Both the position numbers and the translations under genes were made by a program. DNA of 41,543 nucleotides, taken from NCBI RefSeq assembly GCF_002902845.1, contig NZ_PPTF01000018.1, positions 26,260-67,802 on the forward strand, read 5' to 3'. Below, in pieces: positions 27,458-36,591 of this stretch (the stretch's first letter is position 1; every line of letters starts with the position of its first letter). Source of the stretch: Chromobacterium sinusclupearum (GTDB lineage: Bacteria > Pseudomonadota > Gammaproteobacteria > Burkholderiales > Chromobacteriaceae). The notes beneath the pieces were generated by a model. That model was not told the DNA's origin. It saw nothing but the letters and a program-made list of their open reading frames with translations, and ran no database searches.

Positions 27458-30400
27458 ATGGCATGGTGGAAATCGGCAAAACCGCAAGCGCAGTCTCGCG
27501 CTATGGAGCGTTCGTCCAATCGCCTGCTGCTGCAGGCGCTGGAGCCCAGGATGATGTTCGACGGCGCGGTGGCGGCTTCGCTGGGCCATGCGGCTCAGCA
27601 TGTCGGTGTGATGCATGATGTGCTGGATGCCTCCGCCCAGCAACGGCACGGAGAGGCCGCGCCTCCTCCGGCCGCTCCCAGCGCCGCGGCCGAATCCCAT
27701 GCCGTCCCGGCTGCGGGTCCAAAAGACGGCGGCGTGCGGACCGCGTCCGCCAATGCGCCGCAGGTGGTGTTCGTCGAAAACGATGTCGCCAATCTGCAAA
27801 GCTTGGTGTCGCAACTGCCGTCCGGCTATCAGGTGGTGATTCTGGACAGCAGCAAGGACGGCTTGGCGCAGATCGCGCAGTGGGCGCAAACCCACAGCGG
27901 CTACGGCGCCATCCATATCATTTCGCACGGCCAGGAAAACGATCTGCAGCTGGGCACCGCGCAGCTCACTACCGCCAATGTCGCCAGCTATCAGGCGGAA
28001 TTGGCCGCGATAGGGCAGGCCTTGCGCCCCGGTGGCGACATTCTGCTGTATGGCTGCGATGTGGCCGAGGGCAGCGACGGCGCGGCGCTGGTCAATGCGA
28101 TCGCGCAGGAAAGCGGCCGCGTGACAGCCGGTTCTACCGACCTTACCGGCGCCGCCAGCCTGGGCGGCGACTGGACGCTGGAATACGCCACCGGCAAGCT
28201 GCACGTGGCGACGCTGGATCTGCCGGGCTACGGCGGCTTGCTGACGCAGCCGACTTCCGGTACCTCCAGTTTCGATTCGCTGGATGGTTCCACCACCGTA
28301 GTGCCGACCGGCAACGCCACGCTGACGGTAAGCAATTACCTTGGCTGGAATTTCACCATGAACATGAACTCGAACAGCGACGGTCAGAACGAGATGATCA
28401 TCGTCGAGAAGGATGGTTCGAGCTCCACGGAAACAGTCGACGCGCTGAGCAACGGCGTCAAACAGATCAATTATTTCTCGGTCAAGCCCAACGACGGCAG
28501 CCTGTTCACGCTGAATTCCATCACCGTGGTGATCAACGGCTACGACTCCACCTTCAACGGCGGCACCATGCAACTGGTGGGCTATCTGAATGGTTCCGCT
28601 GTCGCCGGCGCCACCTTGAGCCAGAGCGTCAGCGACATCGACAACGACGGCTCCCCGGTCACCTTCAACGTGTCCAGCAACAGCAATTTCGTCGGCATCG
28701 ACTCCTTCCGCGTGATCGCGGCAAACGGCCACAATGTCACCGGCTTGCTCGGCATCGGCGCCATCAATGCCACCACCTTCCATTTCCCGGGGCCGACGCT
28801 GACCGCCAGCGGCGGCAGCAGCGCCTACAGCTCCGGCAACGGCAACGCGGTGACGGTGGACAGCGGCATCACCCTCAGCGATACCGCGGCCTCGACCCAA
28901 ACCAGCGCCACGGTATCGATTACCGGCAACTTCCACAGCGGCGAGGACGTGCTGGCATTTACCAATAACGGCAGCACCATGGGTAATATCAGCGGCAGCT
29001 ACAACAGCGGCACCGGGGTGCTGACGCTGACCTCCAGCGGTTCCACCGCCACCAATGCGCAGTGGCAGGCGGCGTTGGAGGCGGTGACTTACCGGGACAG
29101 TTCGCTGTCGCCGAATACCAGCAACCGCACCATCAGCTTCGCCATCACCGACGCCAGCAGCAATACCAGCTCCACGGTGACCAAGACCGTCAGCGTGGCG
29201 GCGGACAGCGCGCCGGTGATCAGCAACCTGAACGGCGACAGCAACACCTATTACGCCGGCAGCGGCGCGGTGAGCCTGGACACCGGCACCGCGGCCACGG
29301 TTAGCGACAGCGATACCTCGAACTTCAACGGCGGCAACCTGACGGTGCACATCTCCGCCAACGGCCATAGCGGCGAGGACGTGCTGGGCATCAGCACCGC
29401 CGGCACGGTCACACTCAGCAACGGCACCAACTCCGGCAGCACGGTGTCGGTGGGCGGCGTCGCCGTCGGCACCATAGACGCTAGCGGCGTGGGCAGCGGC
29501 GGGCAGGATCTGATCGTCGACTTCAACAGCAACGCCACCGCTTCCAGGGTGGGCACGCTGGTCAACGCGCTGACCTTCAACGATACCGCCGGCACGCCCA
29601 ATACCGCCACCCGCACCGTGCACGTGACGGTCAACGACGGCCGCGGCGGCACCAGCACCGCCGCCAGCGTGACGATGGCGATCAGCGACGCGCCCCTGCT
29701 CACCACCAGCGGCGGCAACGCCGCCTTTACCGCCGGCGACAACGCTACCTCCACGCCGGTGGCGGTGGACAGCGGCGTCACGGTGACGGACAACGCCAGC
29801 AGCACGCTGGCCAGCGGCACGGTGTCCATTACCGGCAACTTCCACAGCGGCGAGGACGTGCTGTCGTTCACCAATGACGGCAGCACCATGGGCAATATCA
29901 GCGCCAGCTACAACAGCGGGACCGGGGTGCTGACGCTGACCTCCAGCGGCGCGACGGCGACCATCGCGCAATGGCAGGCCGCGTTGCGGGCGGTGACGTA
30001 TACCGACAGCGCGGTGACGCCGAACAGCGCCACCCGCACCATCAGCTTCCAGGTGCAGGACGGAGGCAGCAATACCAGCACGGCGGCGACCAAGACGGTG
30101 ACCGTGGCCGACACCGACCAGACGCCGATCGCCACCGCCAGCGGCGGCAGCACGGCCTTCACCGCTGGCAACAACACCACCTCCACGCCGGTGGCGGTGG
30201 ACAGCGGCATCACCGTGTCCGACCTCGACAACACCACGCTGGCCAGCGGCACGGTGTCGATCACCGGCAACTTCCATAGCGGCGAGGACTCGCTCAGCTT
30301 CACCAATACCAGCGCCGTCACTTACGGCAATATCGTCGGCAGCTACAACAGCGGCACCGGGGTGCTGACGCTGACGTCCAGCGGCGCGACGGCGACGGTG

Positions 30401-33400
30401 GCGCAATGGCAGGCGGCCATGCGCGCGGTGAAATACACCGACAGCGCGGTGACGCCGAACAGCGCTACCCGCACCATCAGTTTCGTGGTCAATGACGGCA
30501 CCAAGAACAGTACCGCGACGACCAAGTCGGTGACCGTGGCCGATACCGACCAGACGCCCATCGTCACCGCCAGCGGCGGCAGCGCCGCCTTCACCGCCGG
30601 CAACAACGTCACCTCCACGCCGGTGACGATAGACGGCGGCGTCACGGTGTCGGATCTGGACAACAGCACGCTGGCGAGCGGCACGGTGTCGATCACCGGC
30701 AATTTCCATAGCGGCGAGGATGTGCTGGCGTTCAGCAATACCAGCGCCATCACCTACGGCAATATCAGCGGCAGCTACAATAGCGGCACCGGCGTGCTGA
30801 CGCTGACTTCCAGCGGCGCCACCGCCACCGTGGCGCAATGGCAGGCGGCGTTGAGGGCGGTGACCTATACCGACACCGCCATCACCCCCAACAGCGCCAC
30901 CCGCACCATCAGCTTCTTGGTCAACGATGGCCAGCAGAACAGCACGGCGGCGACGCGCAGTGTCACCGTGGCCGACACCGACCAAACGCCGATCGCCACC
31001 GTCTCCGGCCCCAACGGCAGCTATCTGCTGAGCAGCTCTCCCTCTCCGGTGGCGGTGGACAGCGGCATCACGGTGTCCGACCGCGACAACAGCACGCTAG
31101 CCAGCACCACGGTGTCGATCACCGGCAACTTCCACAGCGGCGAGGATGTGCTGGCGTTCAGCAATACCAGCGCCATTACCTACGGCAACATCGTCGGCAG
31201 CTATAACAGCGGCACCGGCGTGCTGACGCTGACTTCCAGCGGCGCCACCGCCACCGTGGCGCAATGGCAAGCGGCGCTGCAGGCAGTCACCTACAACGAC
31301 ACCTCGGGCACACCCAATACCGCCACCCGCACCATCAGCTTTGTGGTTAACGATGGCCAGGTGAACAGCGCCGCCGTTACCCGCAGCATCGCCATCCAAT
31401 TGCCGACGCCGACGGTAAGCGGGCTGACCGCCGGTACCGACACCGGCAGCAGCAGCTCCGACGGCATCACCAGCGACGCCACGCCGACGGTGACGGGCTC
31501 GGCGGAGGCGGGCAGCACGGTGACCATCTATGTGGATGGCGTGTCGGTGGGCACTACCACAGCCAGCGGCACCGGCGCTTGGAGCTATGCCTTCAGTGAC
31601 CCGATCGCCAGCGGCAGCCATGCGATAACGGCCATGGCAACCAGCGGCTCGGTGAATAGCAGCGTATCGACTGCTTACACGGTGGTGATCGACACCGCAG
31701 CGCCGAGCGCGCCGACGGTAAGCGGGCTGACCGCCGGTACCGACACCGGCAGCAGCAGCTCCGACGGCATCACCAGCGACAACCAGCCAACGGTCCAAGG
31801 CACGGCCGAGGCGAACAGCACGGTGACGGTGTATGTGGATGGCACGGCCGTCGGTACGACTACCGCGGACAACACCGGCGCGTGGTTCTACAACGTTTCC
31901 AGCAGCTTGGCGGACGGCAATCACAACATCCGCGCGACGGCGACCGATACCGCCGGCAACGTCAGCAGCCAGGCGACGGCCTACAGCGTCACCATTGATA
32001 CCGCGACACCGACAACGCCGGCAATCAGCGGCTTGACCACGGCGACGGACACCGGCAGCAGCCATAGCGACGGCATCACCAGCGACAACACCCCGACGCT
32101 ACAGGGCACCGCGCCGGCCAATAGCACGGTGACGGTGTATATCGATGGCTTCCAGGTTGGGACGACTACGGCGAACGGCAGCGGCGCATGGAGCTACAAC
32201 CTGAGCACCAACCTGCCGGATGGCAATCATGGCGCACGGGTGACAGCGACCGACACTGCCGGCAATGTCAGCACGTTGTCGGCGGCTTACAGCATCACCA
32301 TTGATACGGCGGCGCCCAGCGCGCCAGCGGTCAGCGGCCTGACCACAGCAACGGACACTGGCAGCAGCCATAGCGACGGCATCACCGACAACAACCAGCC
32401 GACGGTGCAAGGCACGTCCGAGGCGAACAGCACGGTGACGGTGTACGTGGACGGCACGGCGGTGGGCACGGCGACGGCGAACGGCAGCGGGGCGTGGAGC
32501 TACAACCTGGCCAGCAGCCTGGCCGACGGCAACCACAGCATCCGGGCGACGGCGACGGATGCGGCGGGCAACGTCAGCGCGCAGTCGACCGCTTACAACA
32601 TCACCATCGACACCGCCGCGCCGAACGCGCCAACAGGCCTGGCTCTGACCACGGCATCGGACACCGGCAGCAGCCATAGCGACGGCATCACCGACAACAA
32701 CCAGCCGACGGTGCAAGGCACGGCCGAGGCGAACAGCACGGTGACGGTGTACGTGGACGGCACGGCGGTCGGGACGGCTACAGCGAACGGCAGCGGAGCG
32801 TGGAGCTACAATCTGGCCAGCAGCTTGGCCGACGGCAACCACAGCATCCGGGCGACGGCGACGGATGCGGCGGGCAACGTCAGCGCGCAGTCGACCGCTG
32901 ACAACATCACCATCGACACCGCCGCGCCGAGCGCGCCAAGTGGTCTCGCCTTGAGCGCTGCGACTGACACTGGCAGCAGCCACTCGGATGGCATTACCAA
33001 CGACAACCAGCCGACCATTACCGGTAACGCTACGGCAGGCAGCACGGTGACGGTGTACGTGGACGGCACGGTGGTCGGGACGACTACCGCGAACGGCAGC
33101 GGCACATGGAGCTACAACCTGGCCAGCAGCCTGTCCGACGGCAACCACAGTGTCCGGGCGACGGCCACGGACGCGGCGGGCAATATTAGCGCCCAATCCA
33201 GAGGCTATAACTTCACCGTCGATACCACGGGGCCGCAGGTGCAGAGTTTTACCGCGGTTGACCCGCTGAGCACTTCCGCCAGCACCTTGTCGTACCAGGT
33301 CGTCTTCAGCAAGCCTGTGGCCTCGTTCAATGCCGATGCCTTGTCTGTGGTGGCGGGCAGCGGGGTGACCGGAGCGATCTCCAGCGTGACGCAGATCAAC

Positions 33401-34249
33401 GCCACCACCTACGTCATTGCGCTGAGCGGCGTGGGCGGCGGCGGCACGTTATCGGTGGCGATCAAGAACGGCGTAGTAACCGACTTGGCGGGCAACACGC
33501 TCTCAGGGTCGGTCAAGGCGCCCGTCTATGAGTTGACGACACAGACGGTGGCAACCTCCAATACGCCACCCACGCTTTCTACGTCCCCAGTCGTCAGCAA
33601 TAGCATTCAGCTGCCGCCGATCACCCCGAATATCGTCTTGGCGGCGGTAAGCGGCAACCCCGTCTCCAGCATCAATACGGCGGCTATCGGTTCCCAGTCG
33701 ACGCTTACCGACCATACCAGTCTGGGCACCGCCATTACGACGCCTTCTTTTGGCGCCGCGGACAATACGAATGGCGCTTCGCCCACCTTCATCAGCAATA
33801 TCTCGGTGAATCCGGCCATCGTATTGCAGGTCAATCCAGATCTGGGCGTTCGTCCGCTGGTGTCCGGCCAGTCGTTTTCCCTCACGCTGCCGCCAGCCAC
33901 CATCATCACCCGGGAGTCGTCGGCAAACCTGAGCATTGTGGCCCGGCAAAGCGATGGCCAGCCATTGCCATCCTGGCTGAAGTTCGATCCGGCGACCGGC
34001 AAGTTCACTGGCCAGGCACCGGCGGGCTGGAACAAGCCGATTTCAATCGACATTCGAGTGCAGGACAAGAGCGGCCACCACGGCAACAGCCATATCCAGC
34101 TCAATTTCGGCCAATCGCGCGCGAACGGAGCGGCAGGCGGCAAGGCGATAGGCAAAACGGTCGCGGGGAAACTGGCGTTGAACCAGCAGTTCGATAAGCA
34201 TGGGCACAAGGCTTTCCTGCAGCAAATGCAAGATTGGTTGGAGGGGTAA
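27458..34249 (+). CDS. Giant DUF4347 / Ig-like repeat protein, probable exported adhesin or surface protein
   Basis: The product has 2263 residues from the ATG at 27458 (GGGAG seven bases upstream); in-frame starts at 27398 and 27452 lack such a site. It has no Sec signal peptide. Residues 28-37 read LEPRMMFDGA, a motif common at the head of such proteins. DUF4347 spans about 100-265, with SHG (H157) and LLYGCDVAEG (C200), a His-Cys pair as in caspase/CHAT-like folds. Next come six type A repeats, six type B Ig-like repeats, a segment resembling adhesion beta-sandwiches (GPQVQSFTAVDP...), and a dystroglycan-type domain (LPSWLKFDPATGKFTGQAP). The C-terminus (FDKHGHKAFLQQMQDWLEG) may be an export signal. 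No RTX GGxGxD repeats. First gene before a TolC/HlyD/M50 export set. Confidence 0.9.
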   Translation: MAWWKSAKPQAQSRAMERSSNRLLLQALEPRMMFDGAVAASLGHAAQHVGVMHDVLDASAQQRHGEAAPPPAAPSAAAESHAVPAAGPKDGGVRTASANAPQVVFVENDVANLQSLVSQLPSGYQVVILDSSKDGLAQIAQWAQTHSGYGAIHIISHGQENDLQLGTAQLTTANVASYQAELAAIGQALRPGGDILLYGCDVAEGSDGAALVNAIAQESGRVTAGSTDLTGAASLGGDWTLEYATGKLHVATLDLPGYGGLLTQPTSGTSSFDSLDGSTTVVPTGNATLTVSNYLGWNFTMNMNSNSDGQNEMIIVEKDGSSSTETVDALSNGVKQINYFSVKPNDGSLFTLNSITVVINGYDSTFNGGTMQLVGYLNGSAVAGATLSQSVSDIDNDGSPVTFNVSSNSNFVGIDSFRVIAANGHNVTGLLGIGAINATTFHFPGPTLTASGGSSAYSSGNGNAVTVDSGITLSDTAASTQTSATVSITGNFHSGEDVLAFTNNGSTMGNISGSYNSGTGVLTLTSSGSTATNAQWQAALEAVTYRDSSLSPNTSNRTISFAITDASSNTSSTVTKTVSVAADSAPVISNLNGDSNTYYAGSGAVSLDTGTAATVSDSDTSNFNGGNLTVHISANGHSGEDVLGISTAGTVTLSNGTNSGSTVSVGGVAVGTIDASGVGSGGQDLIVDFNSNATASRVGTLVNALTFNDTAGTPNTATRTVHVTVNDGRGGTSTAASVTMAISDAPLLTTSGGNAAFTAGDNATSTPVAVDSGVTVTDNASSTLASGTVSITGNFHSGEDVLSFTNDGSTMGNISASYNSGTGVLTLTSSGATATIAQWQAALRAVTYTDSAVTPNSATRTISFQVQDGGSNTSTAATKTVTVADTDQTPIATASGGSTAFTAGNNTTSTPVAVDSGITVSDLDNTTLASGTVSITGNFHSGEDSLSFTNTSAVTYGNIVGSYNSGTGVLTLTSSGATATVAQWQAAMRAVKYTDSAVTPNSATRTISFVVNDGTKNSTATTKSVTVADTDQTPIVTASGGSAAFTAGNNVTSTPVTIDGGVTVSDLDNSTLASGTVSITGNFHSGEDVLAFSNTSAITYGNISGSYNSGTGVLTLTSSGATATVAQWQAALRAVTYTDTAITPNSATRTISFLVNDGQQNSTAATRSVTVADTDQTPIATVSGPNGSYLLSSSPSPVAVDSGITVSDRDNSTLASTTVSITGNFHSGEDVLAFSNTSAITYGNIVGSYNSGTGVLTLTSSGATATVAQWQAALQAVTYNDTSGTPNTATRTISFVVNDGQVNSAAVTRSIAIQLPTPTVSGLTAGTDTGSSSSDGITSDATPTVTGSAEAGSTVTIYVDGVSVGTTTASGTGAWSYAFSDPIASGSHAITAMATSGSVNSSVSTAYTVVIDTAAPSAPTVSGLTAGTDTGSSSSDGITSDNQPTVQGTAEANSTVTVYVDGTAVGTTTADNTGAWFYNVSSSLADGNHNIRATATDTAGNVSSQATAYSVTIDTATPTTPAISGLTTATDTGSSHSDGITSDNTPTLQGTAPANSTVTVYIDGFQVGTTTANGSGAWSYNLSTNLPDGNHGARVTATDTAGNVSTLSAAYSITIDTAAPSAPAVSGLTTATDTGSSHSDGITDNNQPTVQGTSEANSTVTVYVDGTAVGTATANGSGAWSYNLASSLADGNHSIRATATDAAGNVSAQSTAYNITIDTAAPNAPTGLALTTASDTGSSHSDGITDNNQPTVQGTAEANSTVTVYVDGTAVGTATANGSGAWSYNLASSLADGNHSIRATATDAAGNVSAQSTADNITIDTAAPSAPSGLALSAATDTGSSHSDGITNDNQPTITGNATAGSTVTVYVDGTVVGTTTANGSGTWSYNLASSLSDGNHSVRATATDAAGNISAQSRGYNFTVDTTGPQVQSFTAVDPLSTSASTLSYQVVFSKPVASFNADALSVVAGSGVTGAISSVTQINATTYVIALSGVGGGGTLSVAIKNGVVTDLAGNTLSGSVKAPVYELTTQTVATSNTPPTLSTSPVVSNSIQLPPITPNIVLAAVSGNPVSSINTAAIGSQSTLTDHTSLGTAITTPSFGAADNTNGASPTFISNISVNPAIVLQVNPDLGVRPLVSGQSFSLTLPPATIITRESSANLSIVARQSDGQPLPSWLKFDPATGKFTGQAPAGWNKPISIDIRVQDKSGHHGNSHIQLNFGQSRANGAAGGKAIGKTVAGKLALNQQFDKHGHKAFLQQMQDWLEG
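28797..31411 (+). repeat. Type A tandem repeats (six copies of ~140 residues) in the giant protein
   Basis: Copies start near 28797, 29216, 29696, 30128, 30557 and 30989. Each carries SITGNFHSGEDVL, then SYNSGTGVLTLTSSG and AQWQAALRAVTY, then an NSATRTISF strand; copy 2 is strongly diverged but keeps HSGEDVL. Junctions between later copies read VADTDQTPI, Asp-rich like calcium-binding cadherin linkers. Nucleotide similarity is high among copies 3-6, suggesting recent duplication or gene conversion. Confidence 0.9.
31415..33235 (+). repeat. Type B tandem Ig-like repeats (six copies of ~102 residues) in the giant protein
   Basis: Copies start near 31415, 31718, 32024, 32330, 32636 and 32942, i.e. 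a period of 303-306 bp. Each contains DTGSSxSDGIT, STVTVYVDGTAVGT, a GSGAWSYNL strand and ATATDAAGNVSAQST ending ITIDTAAPSAP. This is a bacterial Ig-like (Bap/Big) repeat of surface adhesins. Copies 4 and 5 are nearly identical in DNA; copy 5 has Asp where the others have Tyr (STADNIT versus STAYNIT). Confidence 0.92.
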
Positions 34250-34289
34250 GGCGCAATCACAGGCAGGCTCGGTCGGGTAGAAGACAGTG

Positions 34290-34304
34290 CAGGGCATTGC
34301 CCTG
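34290..34304 (+). other. Stem-loop between giant-protein gene and TolC-like gene
   Basis: CAGGGC-ATT-GCCCTG lies in the 84-nt gap after the giant gene. No T-run follows, so it is not a full terminator; it could lower read-through or protect mRNA ends, giving different levels of substrate and export proteins. Confidence 0.4.
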
Positions 34305-34333
34305 GCAATCTCAAAGCTCAAGGGGGCGGAAGC

Positions 34334-35848
34334 ATGCAAGCCGTAAAACAAGCAAGATCATGGACCTTTCGTTGGACTCCGTTAGCGGTAGCAGTGGCTT
34401 TGACCGGGTGCGCGGTGACGCCGCAACCGTTGAGCGTGGCGGATCGCCAAGCTACCTTGGCCGCCGATCGCCAGGCGATGTTCGGCAGCCAGGAACCATT
34501 GGCGGGCCCGGTAACGCTGCAGGAGGCGATGGCGCGCGCCTTGAAATACAACCTGGATTACCGTGTGAAGCTGATGGAGGAGGCGATGGCGCAGCGCCAG
34601 CTGGATTTGTCTAGCCTGGATATGCTGCCGAAGCTGGCGCTGGCGGCAGGATATACTGCCCGCAACAAGGACAATGCCTCGTCCTCCCAGAATGTGGCAA
34701 CCGGAGAGCAGTCGCTGGTGCCGTCCATCTCCTCGGAAAAGCATGACCGCACAGCCGATTTGAACCTGAGCTGGAATGTGCTGGATTTCGGCGTCAGTTA
34801 TTTTTCCGCCCAGCAGCAGGCGGACAGAGTGCTCATCCTAGAGCAGCGCAAACGCAAGGTGGCGCAGCAGCTGATGCAGCAGGTGCGGGAAGCGTGGTGG
34901 CAGGCCGCGGGCGCGCAGCAGCTGCAGGGCCGGGTCGATGCCTTGCTGAAGCAGGCCGAATCGGCCTTGGGGGATGCGCGCCAAGTCGAGCAGCAGAAGC
35001 TGCGCTCACCGTTGGATGCGCTCAATTACCGGCGTCAATTGCTTGACGTGATCCGGCAGATGACCGCCGTGCGCAGCGCCCTATCCCAGGCCAAGCCCAG
35101 GCTGGCCGCCATCATGAACGTCATGCCTGGCCAGGATTTCCAGATCGCGCAGCCGGACGGCATGCCGGTGCCGACGCTGGGTATCGATATCGACAAGATG
35201 GAAGACATGGCCTTGCTGAACCGGCCTGAAGTGGTGGAGGCGCATTACAACCAGCGCATCAGCGCGCTGGAAACGCGCAAGGCCATCGCCAAGCTGCTGC
35301 CGGGGTTGGAGTTCAGCGTAGGCCAGCATTACGACAGCAATAAATTCCTGATCAACAATGCCTGGAGCGATGCCGGTCTGCGCATCAGCTGGAACCTGCT
35401 GAATCTGTTCAGCGCCGGCGCCATCACGCGCACCGCGCAGGCGCAGGTCGAAGTGGACAAGGCGCAGCGCATGGCGCTGAACATGGCGGTGCTGACCCAG
35501 GTTCACGTTGCCTATCTGGACTATCAGGGCAAGGCGCGGCAGTACGAGCTGGAGCACGAGCTGAACAGCGTGGATCAAGCGATCTACGAGCAGACTCGCA
35601 ACGCGGTGGACAGCGGCGCGTCCGCCAGGCTGCAGGGCATTCTGGCGGACGCCAACGCCGTATTCTCGTCCTTGCGCCTGTATCAGTCCTATGGCGACAT
35701 GCAAAATGCCTATGGCCTGATGGGTGCGAGTCTGGGGCTGGACCCGCTGCCGGCGTCGACCAAGGGGTATGACCTGGCCTCGCTCAGCCAGGCCTTCCAA
35801 GGGGCGGAAAACAAATGGCAAGGCACGGTGGCTGGGGGCACGAAATGA
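34334..35848 (+). CDS. TolC-family outer-membrane channel lipoprotein
   Basis: The product has 504 residues with a lipoprotein signal (LAVAVALTGCAV, Cys26). The two TolC repeat halves are visible: VTLQEAMARALKYNLDYRVK opens the first, and LLNRPEVVEAHYNQRISALE with AGLRISWNLLNLFSAGAITR occurs in the second; long helices rich in Q, A and R (about 170-270 and 370-450) form the periplasmic barrel. It should provide the outer-membrane exit for the giant protein. It is followed by a periplasmic adaptor through an ATGA overlap. It is only distantly similar to the NodT-type channel at the left edge, which belongs to a drug pump. Confidence 0.9.
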   Translation: MQAVKQARSWTFRWTPLAVAVALTGCAVTPQPLSVADRQATLAADRQAMFGSQEPLAGPVTLQEAMARALKYNLDYRVKLMEEAMAQRQLDLSSLDMLPKLALAAGYTARNKDNASSSQNVATGEQSLVPSISSEKHDRTADLNLSWNVLDFGVSYFSAQQQADRVLILEQRKRKVAQQLMQQVREAWWQAAGAQQLQGRVDALLKQAESALGDARQVEQQKLRSPLDALNYRRQLLDVIRQMTAVRSALSQAKPRLAAIMNVMPGQDFQIAQPDGMPVPTLGIDIDKMEDMALLNRPEVVEAHYNQRISALETRKAIAKLLPGLEFSVGQHYDSNKFLINNAWSDAGLRISWNLLNLFSAGAITRTAQAQVEVDKAQRMALNMAVLTQVHVAYLDYQGKARQYELEHELNSVDQAIYEQTRNAVDSGASARLQGILADANAVFSSLRLYQSYGDMQNAYGLMGASLGLDPLPASTKGYDLASLSQAFQGAENKWQGTVAGGTK

Positions 35849-36588
35849 AAACCTGCTGCCTAGCGATATGCTTCTGGTTGGCGGGGTCGGCCATGGCGGC
35901 CGCTCCCCAGGCGGGTTCCTCGGTCAACGCCGCCGATGGCCGCATCCGCGTGCAGCTGATGTCGCGCCACGCCGTGACGCTGTCGGGAGAAGTCGCCGCC
36001 AAGATTTCCGCCCTGCCGGTGGTGGAGGGCGGCAGCTTTCATCGGGGACAGTTGTTGGTGGAGTTCGATTGCAGCAGTTATCGCGCCCAGTTGCACAAGG
36101 CCCAGGCCTCGCTGGAGGCGGCCAGCCAGTTGCTGAAAGTGGATAATCAACTGGCCAAGTACAACTCGGTGGGCACGCTGGAGCTGACCCAGGCCCAGGG
36201 CAAGGCCAAGGAGGCGGCCGCCGACGCCAGCTATGCCCAGACCCTGGTGTCCAAGTGCAGCATCGTTGCGCCGTTTGACGGGCGGGTCGCCAAGCGTAGC
36301 GCGGCAGTCCACCAATACGTCAATCCCGGCAATCCGATTCTGGACATCGTCGATTCCGACTCGCTGGAACTGCGCATGTTGGTGCCGTCCAAATGGCTGG
36401 CCACCCTGCAGCCTGGCCGCCGCTTCACGATCACAGTGGACGAGTTGGGGGCCAGCTTCCCGGCCAAGATAGAACGGCTGGGCGCGCAAATCGATCCGGT
36501 CAGCCAGTCCATCCTGGCCATAGGCGTGATAGACGGCAAGGCCGCCAATCTATTGCCCGGCATGAGCGGCTGGGCCAGTTTCAAATAA
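35845..36588 (+). CDS. Small periplasmic adaptor (HlyD/RND-MFP type)
   Basis: The product has 247 residues; the ATG overlaps the TolC-like stop (ATGA). A Sec signal peptide is visible (MKTCCLAICFWLAGSAMAAA). The lipoyl/barrel halves are PVVEGGSFHRGQLLVEFDCS and SIVAPFDGRVAKRSAAVHQY, separated by a helical hairpin of about 70 residues; the end (ILAIGVIDGKAANLLPGMSG) is the membrane-proximal barrel. It has no membrane anchor, so it is probably free in the periplasm, working with the two membrane-bound adaptors encoded next. Two Cys (in EFDCSSY and SKCSIV), one at each end of the hairpin, could form a disulfide. Confidence 0.87.
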   Translation: MKTCCLAICFWLAGSAMAAAPQAGSSVNAADGRIRVQLMSRHAVTLSGEVAAKISALPVVEGGSFHRGQLLVEFDCSSYRAQLHKAQASLEAASQLLKVDNQLAKYNSVGTLELTQAQGKAKEAAADASYAQTLVSKCSIVAPFDGRVAKRSAAVHQYVNPGNPILDIVDSDSLELRMLVPSKWLATLQPGRRFTITVDELGASFPAKIERLGAQIDPVSQSILAIGVIDGKAANLLPGMSGWASFK

Positions 36589-36591
36589 GCC

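Noticed and set aside
27284..30985. A 1233-codon open frame antisense to the giant-protein gene
   Set aside because: It is a by-product of repeated GC-rich codons: the translation is low-complexity (strings of H, R, A, G), has no domain, and the sense frame has clear domain structure.
31097..33196. Further long antisense frames across the Ig-like repeats
   Set aside because: They mirror the sense repeats with period 102 codons and have no independent start signal or recognisable motif.
28797..33235. Regularly spaced repeats considered as a CRISPR array or DNA satellite
   Set aside because: Periods of about 420 and 306 bp are in frame and encode protein repeats; there are no short repeat-spacer units or cas genes.
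27458..34249. Considered an RTX toxin or adhesin of the classical type I pathway
   Set aside because: No GGxGxD nonapeptide repeats are visible, and no ABC ATPase with a C39-like domain is encoded nearby.
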